Positions 8,595-17,403 of a DNA stretch of 64,000 nt are shown here, piece by piece. This DNA is from Prosthecobacter dejongeii. Its GTDB lineage: Bacteria > Verrucomicrobiota > Verrucomicrobiia > Verrucomicrobiales > Verrucomicrobiaceae. The DNA is taken from positions 1 to 64,000 of the forward strand of contig NZ_JACHIF010000011.1 of assembly GCF_014203045.1 (NCBI RefSeq), written 5' to 3'. The position numbers were made by a program, and so were the translations under genes. Under the pieces are notes generated by a model. The model saw only the letters and a list, made by a program, of their open reading frames with translations, made no database searches and was not told the origin of the DNA. Within the stretch, counting starts at the first letter, position 1. Each line of letters starts with the position of its first letter.

Positions 8595-9484
8595 GAGCCG
8601 TGTTTGCTGCGCAGATCAATTATATGCTCTTCTAAGGCATCCTGCCAGCATCGGGGAGACTCGCCCAAAAGAAAACTCAGCCGCGAATTACTCATCACGG
8701 TGAACGGTGGCCGCGCGGCTTTGAACTGAGGAAAATCATGCAGTCTTAAGCCATGCGTGAGGTGGGGCCGATCCAACATCCCATGTTGATGAGCTAGATC
8801 CAGAGAGACTTGGGCGTAATCTCGCCATGTGGCGACGCCCGTGTTACAGAGATGCAGAAGCCCCTTCACCGAGGAGAGATCTGTAAACAACCTTTCCAGC
8901 CAATGCGCAATATCGCGGGTGCTGCTAGGCACGCTCCACTTATCCTCAATGAAGCCGAGCGGCTGGCCCTCTCTCGCCCGCTGAAGAGCCGTTTCGGGCA
9001 CGCCCCCACCGCCAGTACCAAATAACCAAGAAACTCGTGCGACTAACGCATCGGCATTCGTTTTGAGCACGGCCTGCTCCCCCGCTAGCTTGGACCTGCC
9101 ATAGGCATTGACTGGTACCGCTGTAGCCTCTTCACTGAGGAAAACACAGCCATTGCCTCCAAAGACATAGTCTGTGCTGATGTGAATGTAACGGAGCCAA
9201 CGGTTGGCGCAGACCTTTGCCACAATACCGGCGGACTCGGCATTCACCCGCAGGGCGAAGGCCGGATCTTCCTCACAAAGGTCTGGACTGGTCACCGCTG
9301 CCGCATTGATGGCCAAATCAAAATCCAAATGCTCCAACTCTTGTGCCACAGTTTCGGGACGTGCCAGATCCAACTCTTCCCGCCCCGGCGAGATCACTTC
9401 ATAACGCGGTGAATAATGAGCAGCCAAGGTGCGCCCCAGGCGGCCTGTGGCACCAAGAAGTAACAAGCGGGGACGATCCATCAT
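8591..9484 (-). CDS. RfbD-like sugar-nucleotide reductase (extended SDR)
   Basis: A protein of about 297 residues resembling dTDP-4-dehydrorhamnose reductase. The Rossmann motif GATGRLGRTL is at the N-terminus. INAAAVTSPDLCEEDP, ISTDYVFGG and the catalytic YGRSK (YxxxK) follow in the usual order. The C-terminal portion contains the substrate-domain pattern LLHLCNTGVATWRDYA seen in RfbD. No rfbA, rfbB or rfbC lies in the window, so a role in dTDP-rhamnose synthesis is only suggested; other members act on methionine adenosyltransferase beta-like or other sugar substrates. The frame is open upstream to 9541, but the two consecutive Met codons at 9484 and 9481 directly precede the Rossmann strand and are the more likely start. 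The downstream serine hydrolase overlaps by 4 bp. Confidence 0.8.
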   Translation of the reverse strand: MMDRPRLLLLGATGRLGRTLAAHYSPRYEVISPGREELDLARPETVAQELEHLDFDLAINAAAVTSPDLCEEDPAFALRVNAESAGIVAKVCANRWLRYIHISTDYVFGGNGCVFLSEEATAVPVNAYGRSKLAGEQAVLKTNADALVARVSWLFGTGGGGVPETALQRAREGQPLGFIEDKWSVPSSTRDIAHWLERLFTDLSSVKGLLHLCNTGVATWRDYAQVSLDLAHQHGMLDRPHLTHGLRLHDFPQFKAARPPFTVMSNSRLSFLLGESPRCWQDALEEHIIDLRSKHGS

Positions 9485-9558
9485 GAGAGGAACATCACAG
9501 ACGGCACCTGTGCAGCTTGCAATCAGAAATCTGTCCTTCATGTTGCGGCTTATTCACA

Positions 9559-10812
9559 ATGAGCCAACGAACGCCTAGCATCGCCATCATCGGCGCCGGA
9601 CTTTCCGGGCTGGCTTGCGCGCGCGCGCTAACGCAGGCTGGACTGCGTTTCACCATCTACGAGGCTGGCGCTGCCGTGGGTGGCCGGGTGCGGTCCGATG
9701 TGGTGGATGGATTCACCCTGGATCGGGGCTTTCAAGTTTTGCTTCCCTCTTATCCAGAGGCTCGACGCGTGTTAGACTATGATGGGCTGAAGCTCTGCCC
9801 GTTTTATCGGGGGGCGGATCTGTTTTATAAAGGTCGCTTTCATCGGCTCTCAGATCCCTTCACCCACCCTCGTGATGCCATCAAACATGCACGTGATCCC
9901 TTCGTTTCTTGGATGGACAAGTGGTACACTTTGGTCCTGCGCAAAGAGGTGCTCACGACGCGCAAGATTGAGCGCCGCATCCCGGAAATCGAAACGGAGG
10001 ACTACCTCCGTGATTTTGGCTTCAGTGAAGAGTTTATTGACCGATTTTTCCGCGCTTTTTTTGGGGGCGTCTTTTTAGAGAAGGATCTGCGCACTTCCGC
10101 CCGCATGTTCCTGTTTCTTTACTCCATGTTCAGCACAGGAGGGGCAGCCATCCCGGCCCACGGTATGCAGGCGATTCCGGATCAACTCGCCATTTCATTA
10201 CCGCCCGGAAGTCTAAAGCTAAACACGCCCGTGACCTCCGTTCGTGCGGGTGAAATCACTCTGACGAGTGGTGAAGTCGTGCACGCAGATCACATCATCG
10301 TGGCCGTCAGCGAAGAAGTAGCCGCTCGCCTGATTCCGGAAGCCATGGGTGAGAAACTGCTTCCTGCACGCAGCACCACATGTCTGTATTTCACGACGGA
10401 CCAACCCGTGCCTGAAACACCGACAATCTACCTGGATGGGGATGGCCGAGGGCCTGTCAACAGCGCCTGTGTATTATCAAAAATCTCTCCGCGCTACGCA
10501 CCCGAAGGTCAGCATCTTATTTCCGCCAGTGTCATCGGCTCCCCCTCCAGTGGTGAGCTAGAAGGAGTGGTGAGAGACCAAATGGCGGCTTGGTTTGGGG
10601 AATCTGCATACCTTTGGAATCACCTGCGGAGTTACCAAATCCGCCATGCACTGCCGGAGGGGCGCCAATTGCGCCTGGGTGAAGGCCCTCTTGGGGCCGT
10701 GCTTGCACCGGGGCTTTATCGTTGTGGTGACTGGTGTGAAGATGCCTCCATCAACGGGGCACTGATCAGCGGTCGGCGTGCGGCGGAGGCCGTGCAGGGT
10801 GCTTTGGGATGA
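9559..10812 (+). CDS. FAD-dependent amine oxidase/protoporphyrinogen oxidase-like protein
   Basis: A 417-residue flavoprotein of the amine-oxidase/phytoene-desaturase superfamily. The FAD-binding dinucleotide fold IIGAGLSGLACARAL is at the N-terminus, followed by the GGR motif (AVGGRVRS) and the second FAD-contacting segment GFTLDRGFQVLL. A C-terminal FAD segment LYRCGDWCEDASINGALISGRRAAEAV closes the fold. The substrate cannot be deduced; relatives oxidise amines, porphyrinogens or carotenoid precursors. No signal peptide is present with the chosen start (ATG 9559), which places the Rossmann strand close to the N-terminus; an extension to 9517 would overlap the start region of the divergent RfbD-like gene. 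Confidence 0.85.
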   Translation: MSQRTPSIAIIGAGLSGLACARALTQAGLRFTIYEAGAAVGGRVRSDVVDGFTLDRGFQVLLPSYPEARRVLDYDGLKLCPFYRGADLFYKGRFHRLSDPFTHPRDAIKHARDPFVSWMDKWYTLVLRKEVLTTRKIERRIPEIETEDYLRDFGFSEEFIDRFFRAFFGGVFLEKDLRTSARMFLFLYSMFSTGGAAIPAHGMQAIPDQLAISLPPGSLKLNTPVTSVRAGEITLTSGEVVHADHIIVAVSEEVAARLIPEAMGEKLLPARSTTCLYFTTDQPVPETPTIYLDGDGRGPVNSACVLSKISPRYAPEGQHLISASVIGSPSSGELEGVVRDQMAAWFGESAYLWNHLRSYQIRHALPEGRQLRLGEGPLGAVLAPGLYRCGDWCEDASINGALISGRRAAEAVQGALG

Positions 10813-10919
10813 TTTTCTGCCCTCAGTAAGCCCTGACCCATTGCGCAAATGAGCGCTGATTCTTCACAAATTTAGGGCAACATGCGCCGAGGTCCGGCAC
10901 GCGCCCTGCTAAGGTCGAA

Positions 10920-10947
10920 TTGACAACCAGTCTCAGCGGTCTAGTCT
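10920..10947 (+). promoter_or_regulatory. Candidate sigma70-type promoter of the CysJ-like gene
   Basis: TTGACA at 10920-10925 and TAGTCT at 10942-10947, separated by 16 bases, lie about 35 bp upstream of the ATG at 10982. The -35 box is a perfect consensus match and the -10 box matches at four of six positions. Confidence 0.5.
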
Positions 10948-10981
10948 CCGCGCCCTTTTTCATCTCCAAACCTAACCATCA

Positions 10982-12142
10982 ATGAGCACCCCCGCGCCCG
11001 GCAAACCCGTCTATAACGTCAAGAACCCCTTCATCGCCAAGGTGAAAAAGGCTTATGACCTCTCTGGCCCAGGCGCACCGAAAAACACTCGGCATTACGA
11101 AATTGATCTCGCCGGCAGTGGGTTGGAATACACTCCCGGAGATTCCCTCGCAGTGCAGCCTCAAAATGACCCTGCCCTGGTGGACGATATGCTGAAGGTG
11201 CTGGGCTTTTCTGGCGAAGAGACCGTCACTCACCCGAAGACCGCCGCCCAGGTGCCCATCCGCCAAGCCCTCATCGAAGGCAGCCTCATCACCGAGGTAG
11301 ATAACAAGCTCATCAAAGCAATCATCGAGAAGACCAATGGCCAGACGCTGCTGGCCGACATGGCCACGCCTGAGACCAAACAAGCACTTAAAGATTACCT
11401 CTGGGGCCGTTTTGTCATTGATCTCCTCATCGAGAATCCAGATGCCAAATTTGAGCCTGCTGAGTTTATGGGCGTGCTGAAGAAACTGAACATCCGTCTT
11501 TACTCCATCAGCAGCAGCCAGAAAGCCCATCCAGAGGAAGTGCACCTTACCGTTGCCACGGTGAAATACACCAGCCATGGCCGCGAGCGTGGGGGCGTGG
11601 CCTCCACTTTCCTGGCGGAGCGCATCACTCCAGAGACCACCATTCCTGTTTTTGTGAATCATGGGAAAGGCTTCCGCCTGCCTGAGCCCGAAGAGGAGAC
11701 CCCCATCATCATGGTCGGCCCAGGCACCGGCATCGCCCCATTCCGCGCCTTTGTGGAAGAGCGCAAAGCCACTGCCGCGAAGGGCAAGGCCTGGTTGTTT
11801 TTTGGCGAAGTCAGCAGCGCGACCTGCTTCTTCTACAAGGACGAGTTCGATGCCTACCTGGCAGATGGCACCTTGACCAAGCTGACCACTGCCTGGAGCC
11901 GTGATCAGGCCGAGAAGATTTACGTGCAGCATAAGATGCTGGAAAATAGCGCCGAGATCTTCGCCTGGCTTGAGCAAGGAGCCATCGTCTATGTCTGCGG
12001 TGATGCCGCACGCATGGCCGTGGATGTGGACAAAGCACTGCATACCATCATCGAAAAAGAAGGTGGCAAGACCCCAGAAGAAGCCGTCGCTTACATGACT
12101 GCCTTTAAGGACGCCAAGCGCTACCGCCGCGACGTCTATTAA
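10982..12142 (+). CDS. CysJ-like diflavin-reductase C-terminal half (FAD/NADPH domains, no flavodoxin)
   Basis: A 386-residue protein corresponding to the FAD- and NADP-binding part of sulfite reductase flavoprotein subunit / cytochrome P450 reductase. Landmarks are GDSLAVQPQN, the FAD motif RLYSISSS, GGVASTFLAE, the NADPH pyrophosphate-binding GPGTGIAPFRAFVEER, WLFFGE, and VYVCGDAARMAVDVD near the end. It terminates in RRDVY, where the terminal aromatic residue would stack on the flavin. The N-terminal FMN-binding flavodoxin domain of CysJ is absent and no flavodoxin gene adjoins it, so it must hand electrons to a separate carrier. Assimilatory sulfite reduction is the likely role but cysI is not in the window. 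A strong terminator follows. Confidence 0.85.
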   Translation: MSTPAPGKPVYNVKNPFIAKVKKAYDLSGPGAPKNTRHYEIDLAGSGLEYTPGDSLAVQPQNDPALVDDMLKVLGFSGEETVTHPKTAAQVPIRQALIEGSLITEVDNKLIKAIIEKTNGQTLLADMATPETKQALKDYLWGRFVIDLLIENPDAKFEPAEFMGVLKKLNIRLYSISSSQKAHPEEVHLTVATVKYTSHGRERGGVASTFLAERITPETTIPVFVNHGKGFRLPEPEEETPIIMVGPGTGIAPFRAFVEERKATAAKGKAWLFFGEVSSATCFFYKDEFDAYLADGTLTKLTTAWSRDQAEKIYVQHKMLENSAEIFAWLEQGAIVYVCGDAARMAVDVDKALHTIIEKEGGKTPEEAVAYMTAFKDAKRYRRDVY

Positions 12143-12169
12143 CCCAGGCGGGTTCATTGGTAAGTTTCA

Positions 12170-12204
12170 GGGCCTCAACGATCTTCGTTGAGGCCCTTTT
12201 TGTT
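12170..12204 (+). terminator. Intrinsic terminator of the CysJ-like gene
   Basis: A perfect 11-bp stem, GGGCCTCAACG (12170-12180) with CGTTGAGGCCC (12186-12196), a 5-base loop and a TTTTTGTT tail. It begins 28 bp after the stop codon. Confidence 0.92.
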
Positions 12205-12213
12205 AGGGAGCCC

Positions 12214-13557
12214 TCACTCCATCTCTGCCCGCCATTTCAGAGCCATCTGTTTCAGGCGCGCAGCCTGCTCAGGTTCACGCTCGGTAAGGTTTGTCGTTTC
12301 TTTTGGATCTATGATGAGATGGTAAAGCTCCATTTCACGACCATCGGCATTGACCAGCAGTTTCCAAGGTCCCTCCCTCACCCCGACATTGGGCGATTTA
12401 GCCCCCGCCTCTTTTGGATAAGGAAAAGTGCGGATCCCCTGCCCTTTCAATGCCGGTTTGCGCCCATACTCCCAGAACAAAGGCCGACCACGCTCACGAG
12501 GTGTGCCTTTAAAAGCTGTGGTCATGTCTTCCCCATCAGAGATATAACCTTCAGGTAGAGGTAGCCCAGCCAGTGTGGCCAGGGTGGGAAATAAATCCAT
12601 CGCACTCACCACTGTCTGCTCATCCACCTGCCCCGCTGGCACCACGCCAGGCCAGCGCATGATGAGCGGCGTACGGATGCCCCCTTCATAGAGGCTCCAC
12701 TTCATGCCTCGCAGCCCACCTGTGCGTGAACGGTCGAAGGATGGTTCTGGCCCATTGTCACCTGCCAGCAAGATCAAGGTGTCCTTCTCCAGCCCTAACT
12801 CTCGAAGTCCCTCCATCAACCGACCGAGTTGGCGATCCGTCTCCGTAAGTACCGCCCGGAATTTTTCCAGTGGCTCACGCTCATCAGCCCCCTCCATAGG
12901 GCGGAAAGGCGTGTGGGTATCGTCCAGCCAGAGATTCACGAAGCAAGGCTTGGCCGATTTCGCTTTCAAGAAGGCTAACGTCTCATCCACCATCCAACGA
13001 GTGCGCTCATGCCTCGCCACCTGCTGCGGTTCACGCTCCATCGTCCAAGGCATGGATTTTATACCAAGAGCGGCGGCGGGTTCAGGGCTTTCATAGGTGC
13101 CCAGTCCCAAGTCATAACCATAAGCGGCAAATTTCGGCGCATCCGTGACGTCCCGCCCACCGCCTAAATGCCATTTGCCAATGTGCGCCGTCGCATAACC
13201 TGCTTTGCTAAAAAGACGGGGCAAAGATGGGGCTGAGGGGGCCAGATAATCCACCTGTTCACAGGCACGATTTCCCTCCCGCGATTGCAAATAACTCGTG
13301 ATGTGCCAGCGTGCTGGATATTGCCCAGTGATGGCTCCACAGCGCGAAGCTGAGCAGATGGGTGAAGCGACATAAAATTGGCGAAACTGCATCCCCTCTC
13401 GGGCTAGGCGGTCCAGATGCGGCGTCGGTATCTTGCCCCCGAAAGTCGCTGGATCTCCCCAGCCGAAGTCATCCACTAAAACAAAGACGACATGAGGAGG
13501 GGCGGCTTGGCCAAATAAAGATAAAAATAGCCCTAAAATCAGGATCACGTACTTCAT
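12214..13557 (-). CDS. Secreted sulfatase
   Basis: A sulfatase of about 447 residues (alkaline phosphatase superfamily) that would hydrolyse sulfate esters, probably on polysaccharides. A signal peptide (MKYVILILGLFLSLFGQAA) is followed by the metal-binding VLVDDFGWGD. The formylglycine site is CSASR within SPICSASRCGAITGQYPAR, so the modified residue is Cys. Further family landmarks are GKWHLGG, FVNLWLDDTHTPF and LAGDNGPE. The motif has Ala rather than Pro at the third position. The start at 13557 is set by the signal peptide; the frame is open 30 codons further upstream. No maturase gene is in the window. Polysaccharide sulfatases are numerous in this phylum. Confidence 0.9.
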   Translation of the reverse strand: MKYVILILGLFLSLFGQAAPPHVVFVLVDDFGWGDPATFGGKIPTPHLDRLAREGMQFRQFYVASPICSASRCGAITGQYPARWHITSYLQSREGNRACEQVDYLAPSAPSLPRLFSKAGYATAHIGKWHLGGGRDVTDAPKFAAYGYDLGLGTYESPEPAAALGIKSMPWTMEREPQQVARHERTRWMVDETLAFLKAKSAKPCFVNLWLDDTHTPFRPMEGADEREPLEKFRAVLTETDRQLGRLMEGLRELGLEKDTLILLAGDNGPEPSFDRSRTGGLRGMKWSLYEGGIRTPLIMRWPGVVPAGQVDEQTVVSAMDLFPTLATLAGLPLPEGYISDGEDMTTAFKGTPRERGRPLFWEYGRKPALKGQGIRTFPYPKEAGAKSPNVGVREGPWKLLVNADGREMELYHLIIDPKETTNLTEREPEQAARLKQMALKWRAEME

Positions 13558-13648
13558 GCTCCATGAACGTTCACCGCTTGGCAGATTCATCCAAGGATTC
13601 ACGCCTGCACCTATCCTAAAACCACCCAGGGAGATCATGAATTCCACA

Positions 13649-13676
13649 TTGACGCCAACGCACAGGGCGATACTCT
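13649..13676 (+). promoter_or_regulatory. Candidate metK promoter
   Basis: TTGACG at 13649-13654 and TACTCT at 13671-13676 with a 16-base spacer. Transcription would start near 13683, giving a leader of about 45 bases, too short for a known SAM riboswitch. Confidence 0.45.
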
Positions 13677-13680
13677 AGCG

Positions 13681-13710
13681 TGGACGCATCAACGCATCAT
13701 CATTCGTCCA
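13681..13710. promoter_or_regulatory. Candidate operator/hairpin in the metK leader
   Basis: Inverted arms TGGACG (13681-13686) and CGTCCA (13705-13710) flank a segment whose bases 13688-13705 match the ArsR-methyltransferase promoter motif (7504-7521) at 15 of 18 positions. It lies at the expected transcription start, where a bound repressor would block metK. Binding is inferred from the shared motif only. Confidence 0.42.
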
Positions 13711-13728
13711 TATAACCAACACAGCACC

Positions 13729-14949
13729 ATGTCCCGCTCTTACATCTTCTCTTCTGAGTCCGTCGGCGAAGGTCATCCAGACAAAGTCTGCGATACCATC
13801 TCCGATGCCATCCTCGACGCATGCCTCACCGTGGACCCGAAGAGCCGCGTCGCTTGCGAAACCTTCGCCAAGAGCAACATCGTGGTCGTCGGCGGTGAAA
13901 TCACCATCCCAAAACTCCAGGACAAAAAGAAGGGGACCACCAAGCCGATTGATGAAGTGATCAACGTCGGCAAAGTCATTCGTGATGCTGTTCGTGGCAT
14001 TGGTTATACCAATGACGACGATATCTTCCATGCTGACCAAATCTTCATCAACAACTACCTCACCATTCAGAGTCCAGACATCGCCCAGGGCGTGGACGAA
14101 AAAGCTGCTGAAGGTAAAAAGCATGCTGAACAGGGTGCTGGTGACCAGGGCATCATGTTCGGTTACGCCTGTGATGAAACGGAAGAGCTCATGCCAGCCC
14201 CCATCATGTATGCCCACCGTCTGGGCCGCGAGCTGACGAAAATCCGCAAGGCTGGCAAGGCTGCTAAGTGGCTGCGCCCCGACGCTAAGAGTCAGGTGTC
14301 CGTGGAATACGTGGACGGCCGCCCGACCCGCATCGTCAACGTCGTCATTTCCACCCAGCACGCCGCCAGTGTGGAGCACGCAGAGATTGAAAAATTCTGC
14401 ATCGAGCAGGTCATCAAAAAAGTCCTGCCAAAAGGCATGCTGACCAAAGACACCGAATACCTCATCAACCCAACCGGCAAATTCGTCGTTGGAGGCCCTC
14501 AGGGAGACAGCGGTCTGACAGGTCGTAAGATCATTGTGGACACCTACGGCGGCATGGGCCGTCATGGTGGTGGTGCTTTCTCTGGTAAAGACCCGTCCAA
14601 AGTGGACCGCAGCGCTGCCTACATGGGCCGCTGGGTTGCCAAGAACGTCGTCGCCGCAGGCCTAGCCTCCAAGTGCGAAATCCAGTTTGCTTACGCCATC
14701 GGTCACCCTCTGCCTGTGAGCGTGCATATCGACAGCTTCGGCACTGGCACCATTAGCGATGACGCGATCCTGGATGCCGTCTTGAAGACCTTTTCCTTCA
14801 AGCCCGCTGATATCGTCAAGCAGCTTGACCTCCTCCGCCCCATCTACTCCAAGTCCACCAACTACGGTCACTTTGGCAAGATCGGCGATGCTGACCTGAC
14901 CTGGGAAATCACCAGCAAGGCCGAGGCACTCAAAAAAGCTGCGAAGTAA
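13729..14949 (+). CDS. metK: S-adenosylmethionine synthetase
   Basis: A 406-residue methionine adenosyltransferase that makes SAM from methionine and ATP in the cytoplasm. Family signatures are present in order: [13 protein letters not shown] near the N-terminus, then [10 protein letters not shown], then [21 protein letters not shown], and [19 protein letters not shown]. The length is slightly above the common 380-400. The start is supported by the [17 protein letters not shown] beginning, typical for the family. It is a single gene unit with its own candidate promoter and strong terminator. The leader carries a motif shared with the promoter of the SahR-like regulator, suggesting control by SAM/SAH state. 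Confidence 0.97.
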   Translation: MSRSYIFSSESVGEGHPDKVCDTISDAILDACLTVDPKSRVACETFAKSNIVVVGGEITIPKLQDKKKGTTKPIDEVINVGKVIRDAVRGIGYTNDDDIFHADQIFINNYLTIQSPDIAQGVDEKAAEGKKHAEQGAGDQGIMFGYACDETEELMPAPIMYAHRLGRELTKIRKAGKAAKWLRPDAKSQVSVEYVDGRPTRIVNVVISTQHAASVEHAEIEKFCIEQVIKKVLPKGMLTKDTEYLINPTGKFVVGGPQGDSGLTGRKIIVDTYGGMGRHGGGAFSGKDPSKVDRSAAYMGRWVAKNVVAAGLASKCEIQFAYAIGHPLPVSVHIDSFGTGTISDDAILDAVLKTFSFKPADIVKQLDLLRPIYSKSTNYGHFGKIGDADLTWEITSKAEALKKAAK

Positions 14950-14974
14950 AACTTCAAGTTAGACATCTCCAAGT

Positions 14975-15009
14975 AAAAGCCGCACAGGATTTCCCTGTGC
15001 GGCTTTTTT
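14975..15009 (+). terminator. Intrinsic terminator of metK
   Basis: A perfect 10-bp stem GCCGCACAGG (14979-14988) with CCTGTGCGGC (14994-15003), a 5-base loop, a six-T tail and a preceding AAAA that extends the stem. It begins about 30 bp after the metK stop. Confidence 0.93.
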
Positions 15010-15132
15010 GTCTTAAGTGACTTCCATAAAGAAGTCTTAGACCACCTGAACGATCTTTGATCAGCCAAGAGCTTTCATGAAATTGGCGCTTGCCACGACT
15101 CGCTCAAATTTGAGAGACTTGGCACGCCTCAG

Positions 15133-17403
15133 ATGACCCACCCATCTGCCACCACCTTTTACGTTGGGGTTCTCCTCGTCGTTTATAGCTGGCTCGCCTC
15201 CCCTCTACAGGCGGCGCAGCCCGTCATCACCATCGCTGAAGCTAAGGCTTTGATGGCACGGCGTGATGTCAAAGACCCGGTTCGCGTGCGGGGCTCTGTC
15301 ACCTTTACCAATCATCGGCTAGGCATCGCTTTTGTGCAGGATAGCTCAGGCGGAATCGGCTATGACCCGCGCACCCGCACCAGCGCTAAATTTCCGATCC
15401 CCGGTGACACGGTGGAGGTGGAAGGATTTCTCACACGACGGCAGGGCTTGGCCATGATCCTGAAAGATAGCAGTGACTATGGGGCACCAGAAGTGCTTCC
15501 CGTTCCGGATGAAAAAACGGCGATTCCAGCCCTACCTTTTGATTTAGATGATGCGGCTCAACTCAGACTGGATGGTCACCTCACCCGGGTCTCGGGTGTT
15601 GTTCGGCGCATTTCCGTTCCCCCGCTAGAGAGTGCACCCATGCTGGTAGAAATTAGCACCCCCAGCGGATACGCCATCGCACGGTTACCCTGGCGTGAGC
15701 CTCAGCCCGTGTTAGATCAGTGGTTAGACTGTCCCGTGACTTTGACAGCGGTGCTGGTCTGCCGGGCAGACCCGCCACTTTTGCCAGAAGATGCAAGTGC
15801 GCTCTTACTTGTATCCTACCGTAGCCGTTGGGTCCTGCAGCCTCGAGCTTTAGAGGAAGCCTTCGACAGTCCACCTATCACGGCCCTCCGTGACATTCAG
15901 GCCACTCCGCGAACCAATGCGCGTCAGCGTGTCCATTTACAAGGCATTGTCACAGCAGCACGCCCCCGCTCATGGGTGTGCCTGCGGACAGAAGACGGGA
16001 GCATTGAAGTGACGACGCGCCAGTTAACCACCTTTGTTCCCGGCCAGCGCCTTGCTGTAGCAGGTTGGCCGCAGAATGTGGAAGGCCGATTAACCCTACA
16101 AGACGGCATTTGCCGTTTGATTGATCATTCAGGAGCCCCTGCACCCATTCATCTTGAGCAGGGATTTTTTCACCCTCGCATGCAGCGCGAGTTAGTTTCT
16201 CTCAAAGGTATTTTACATACCCACACTTTGTCTGGCGGCATCCCCCGCCATACGTTAGAGCTACCCAGCGGGGTGCACTGCCACCTCGCCTGGCAGACCT
16301 TTTTGAGACCTAACCAAATGCGCCACCTCTTGGAAGGTAGCCACATTCAGATCACCGGAATCTGCCACATTCACAGCCCAGGCAGCTTCGAGGCGGGGGC
16401 AGATGGCACATCGCCCAGCATCTCCATCCATCCTCGAAGCCTGACAGACCTGACTCTTTTAGAAGGTCCCTCTTGGTGGACGCCAGCGCGCCTCACCCTA
16501 ACGGTGTGGCTTCTCTCTGCACTGGCAGGTCTGGCTATCCCTGGCGCACTCATTTTCCGCTGGCAACTCTGGCGGCAGGCGCGCCACATCCGTGAAATCG
16601 AGAGCCATGCCGCAGCTGAAGAAGAGCGCTTGCGCATCGCGCGCGAATTTCATGACAGCCTCCAGCAGCAGCTCAGCAGTGCCGCCCTGCACCTGGAAAC
16701 ACTCAAAGGCGCCATCCATGCGGCACCGGACATGCTGCCCCGTCTGATCGAAGACACCACTGCGATGCTCCGGCATTGTCAGGTCGAAGCCCGCCACACC
16801 ATCTGGGACCTGCGCAGTGAAACGACTTTGGCCACAGGTCTCATTGCATCTCTAAAAAATTGGTTAGAGAACCGTGTTCAGCCCAGCATCTCGACCCAGA
16901 TTGAGTTCACTCATGAAGGTCAAGAAGCGCCTTTACCCGAAGCCATTGCGCTCCAACTCATGAGAATCGTCCAGGAGTCCGTCCACAACGCACTCACTCA
17001 CGCCTCCGCGCGCCACATTCGGGTCCACCTCAGTACTGTGGCCACCGCACCCGCCCAACGAAAACGCTTAACACAGGGCTTCCATTTGACCAAAGTCACC
17101 TCCAAAATCCCAACCCAAGGCAAGCGTTTACGGGAATCTTCAGCAGACTCTTCTGAACGGGTTCTTCAGCCGCAGCGCCCGCCTACCATGCCTCATCTGC
17201 ACCTCTTGATCCAAGACGATGGAGTCGGCTTTGACCCACGCCTCCTCAGTAGCCCACCTCCAGGGCACTATGGCTTGGCAGGTCTCAAAGAAAGGGCTGC
17301 AAAAATACGCGCTCATCTTGAGATCAGCACCCATCCGCAAACAGGCACACGCATTTCACTGCACCTGCCGCTGAGTTTTCCGTCCCATGCAGTCACCCAC
17401 TGA
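15133..17403 (+). CDS. NarL-type sensor histidine kinase with large periplasmic region
   Basis: A 756-residue membrane sensor kinase. Residues 1-27 are a signal peptide or anchor. About 30-445 are an extracytoplasmic region of repeated beta-rich OB-like segments (for example VRVRGSVTFTNHRLGIAFVQDSSGGI and VHLQGIVTA). A transmembrane helix at about 453-476 leads to a short coiled linker. The HisKA_3 phosphoacceptor is H507 in AREFHDSLQQQL. The ATPase domain has the N box ESVHNALTHA, the G1 box DDGVGFDP and the G2 box YGLAGLKERA. About 50 residues rich in basic and Ser/Gln/Pro residues are inserted between the N and G1 boxes (about 640-690). The downstream response regulator overlaps by 17 bp and is the obvious partner. 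The signal sensed is unknown. Confidence 0.9.
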   Translation: MTHPSATTFYVGVLLVVYSWLASPLQAAQPVITIAEAKALMARRDVKDPVRVRGSVTFTNHRLGIAFVQDSSGGIGYDPRTRTSAKFPIPGDTVEVEGFLTRRQGLAMILKDSSDYGAPEVLPVPDEKTAIPALPFDLDDAAQLRLDGHLTRVSGVVRRISVPPLESAPMLVEISTPSGYAIARLPWREPQPVLDQWLDCPVTLTAVLVCRADPPLLPEDASALLLVSYRSRWVLQPRALEEAFDSPPITALRDIQATPRTNARQRVHLQGIVTAARPRSWVCLRTEDGSIEVTTRQLTTFVPGQRLAVAGWPQNVEGRLTLQDGICRLIDHSGAPAPIHLEQGFFHPRMQRELVSLKGILHTHTLSGGIPRHTLELPSGVHCHLAWQTFLRPNQMRHLLEGSHIQITGICHIHSPGSFEAGADGTSPSISIHPRSLTDLTLLEGPSWWTPARLTLTVWLLSALAGLAIPGALIFRWQLWRQARHIREIESHAAAEEERLRIAREFHDSLQQQLSSAALHLETLKGAIHAAPDMLPRLIEDTTAMLRHCQVEARHTIWDLRSETTLATGLIASLKNWLENRVQPSISTQIEFTHEGQEAPLPEAIALQLMRIVQESVHNALTHASARHIRVHLSTVATAPAQRKRLTQGFHLTKVTSKIPTQGKRLRESSADSSERVLQPQRPPTMPHLHLLIQDDGVGFDPRLLSSPPPGHYGLAGLKERAAKIRAHLEISTHPQTGTRISLHLPLSFPSHAVTH

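Noticed and set aside
10979..12157. A 392-codon open frame antisense to the CysJ-like gene
   Set aside because: It mirrors the true gene, whose FAD and NADPH motifs and terminator are on the plus strand. Long antisense frames arise from high G/C third positions.
13650..13728. A SAM riboswitch upstream of metK
   Set aside because: The leader after the candidate promoter is only about 45 bases, and no SAM-I, SAM-II or SAM-IV core was recognised. A protein operator fits better.
13675..14565. A 296-codon open frame antisense to metK
   Set aside because: metK is unambiguous on the plus strand, and the antisense product shows no domain.
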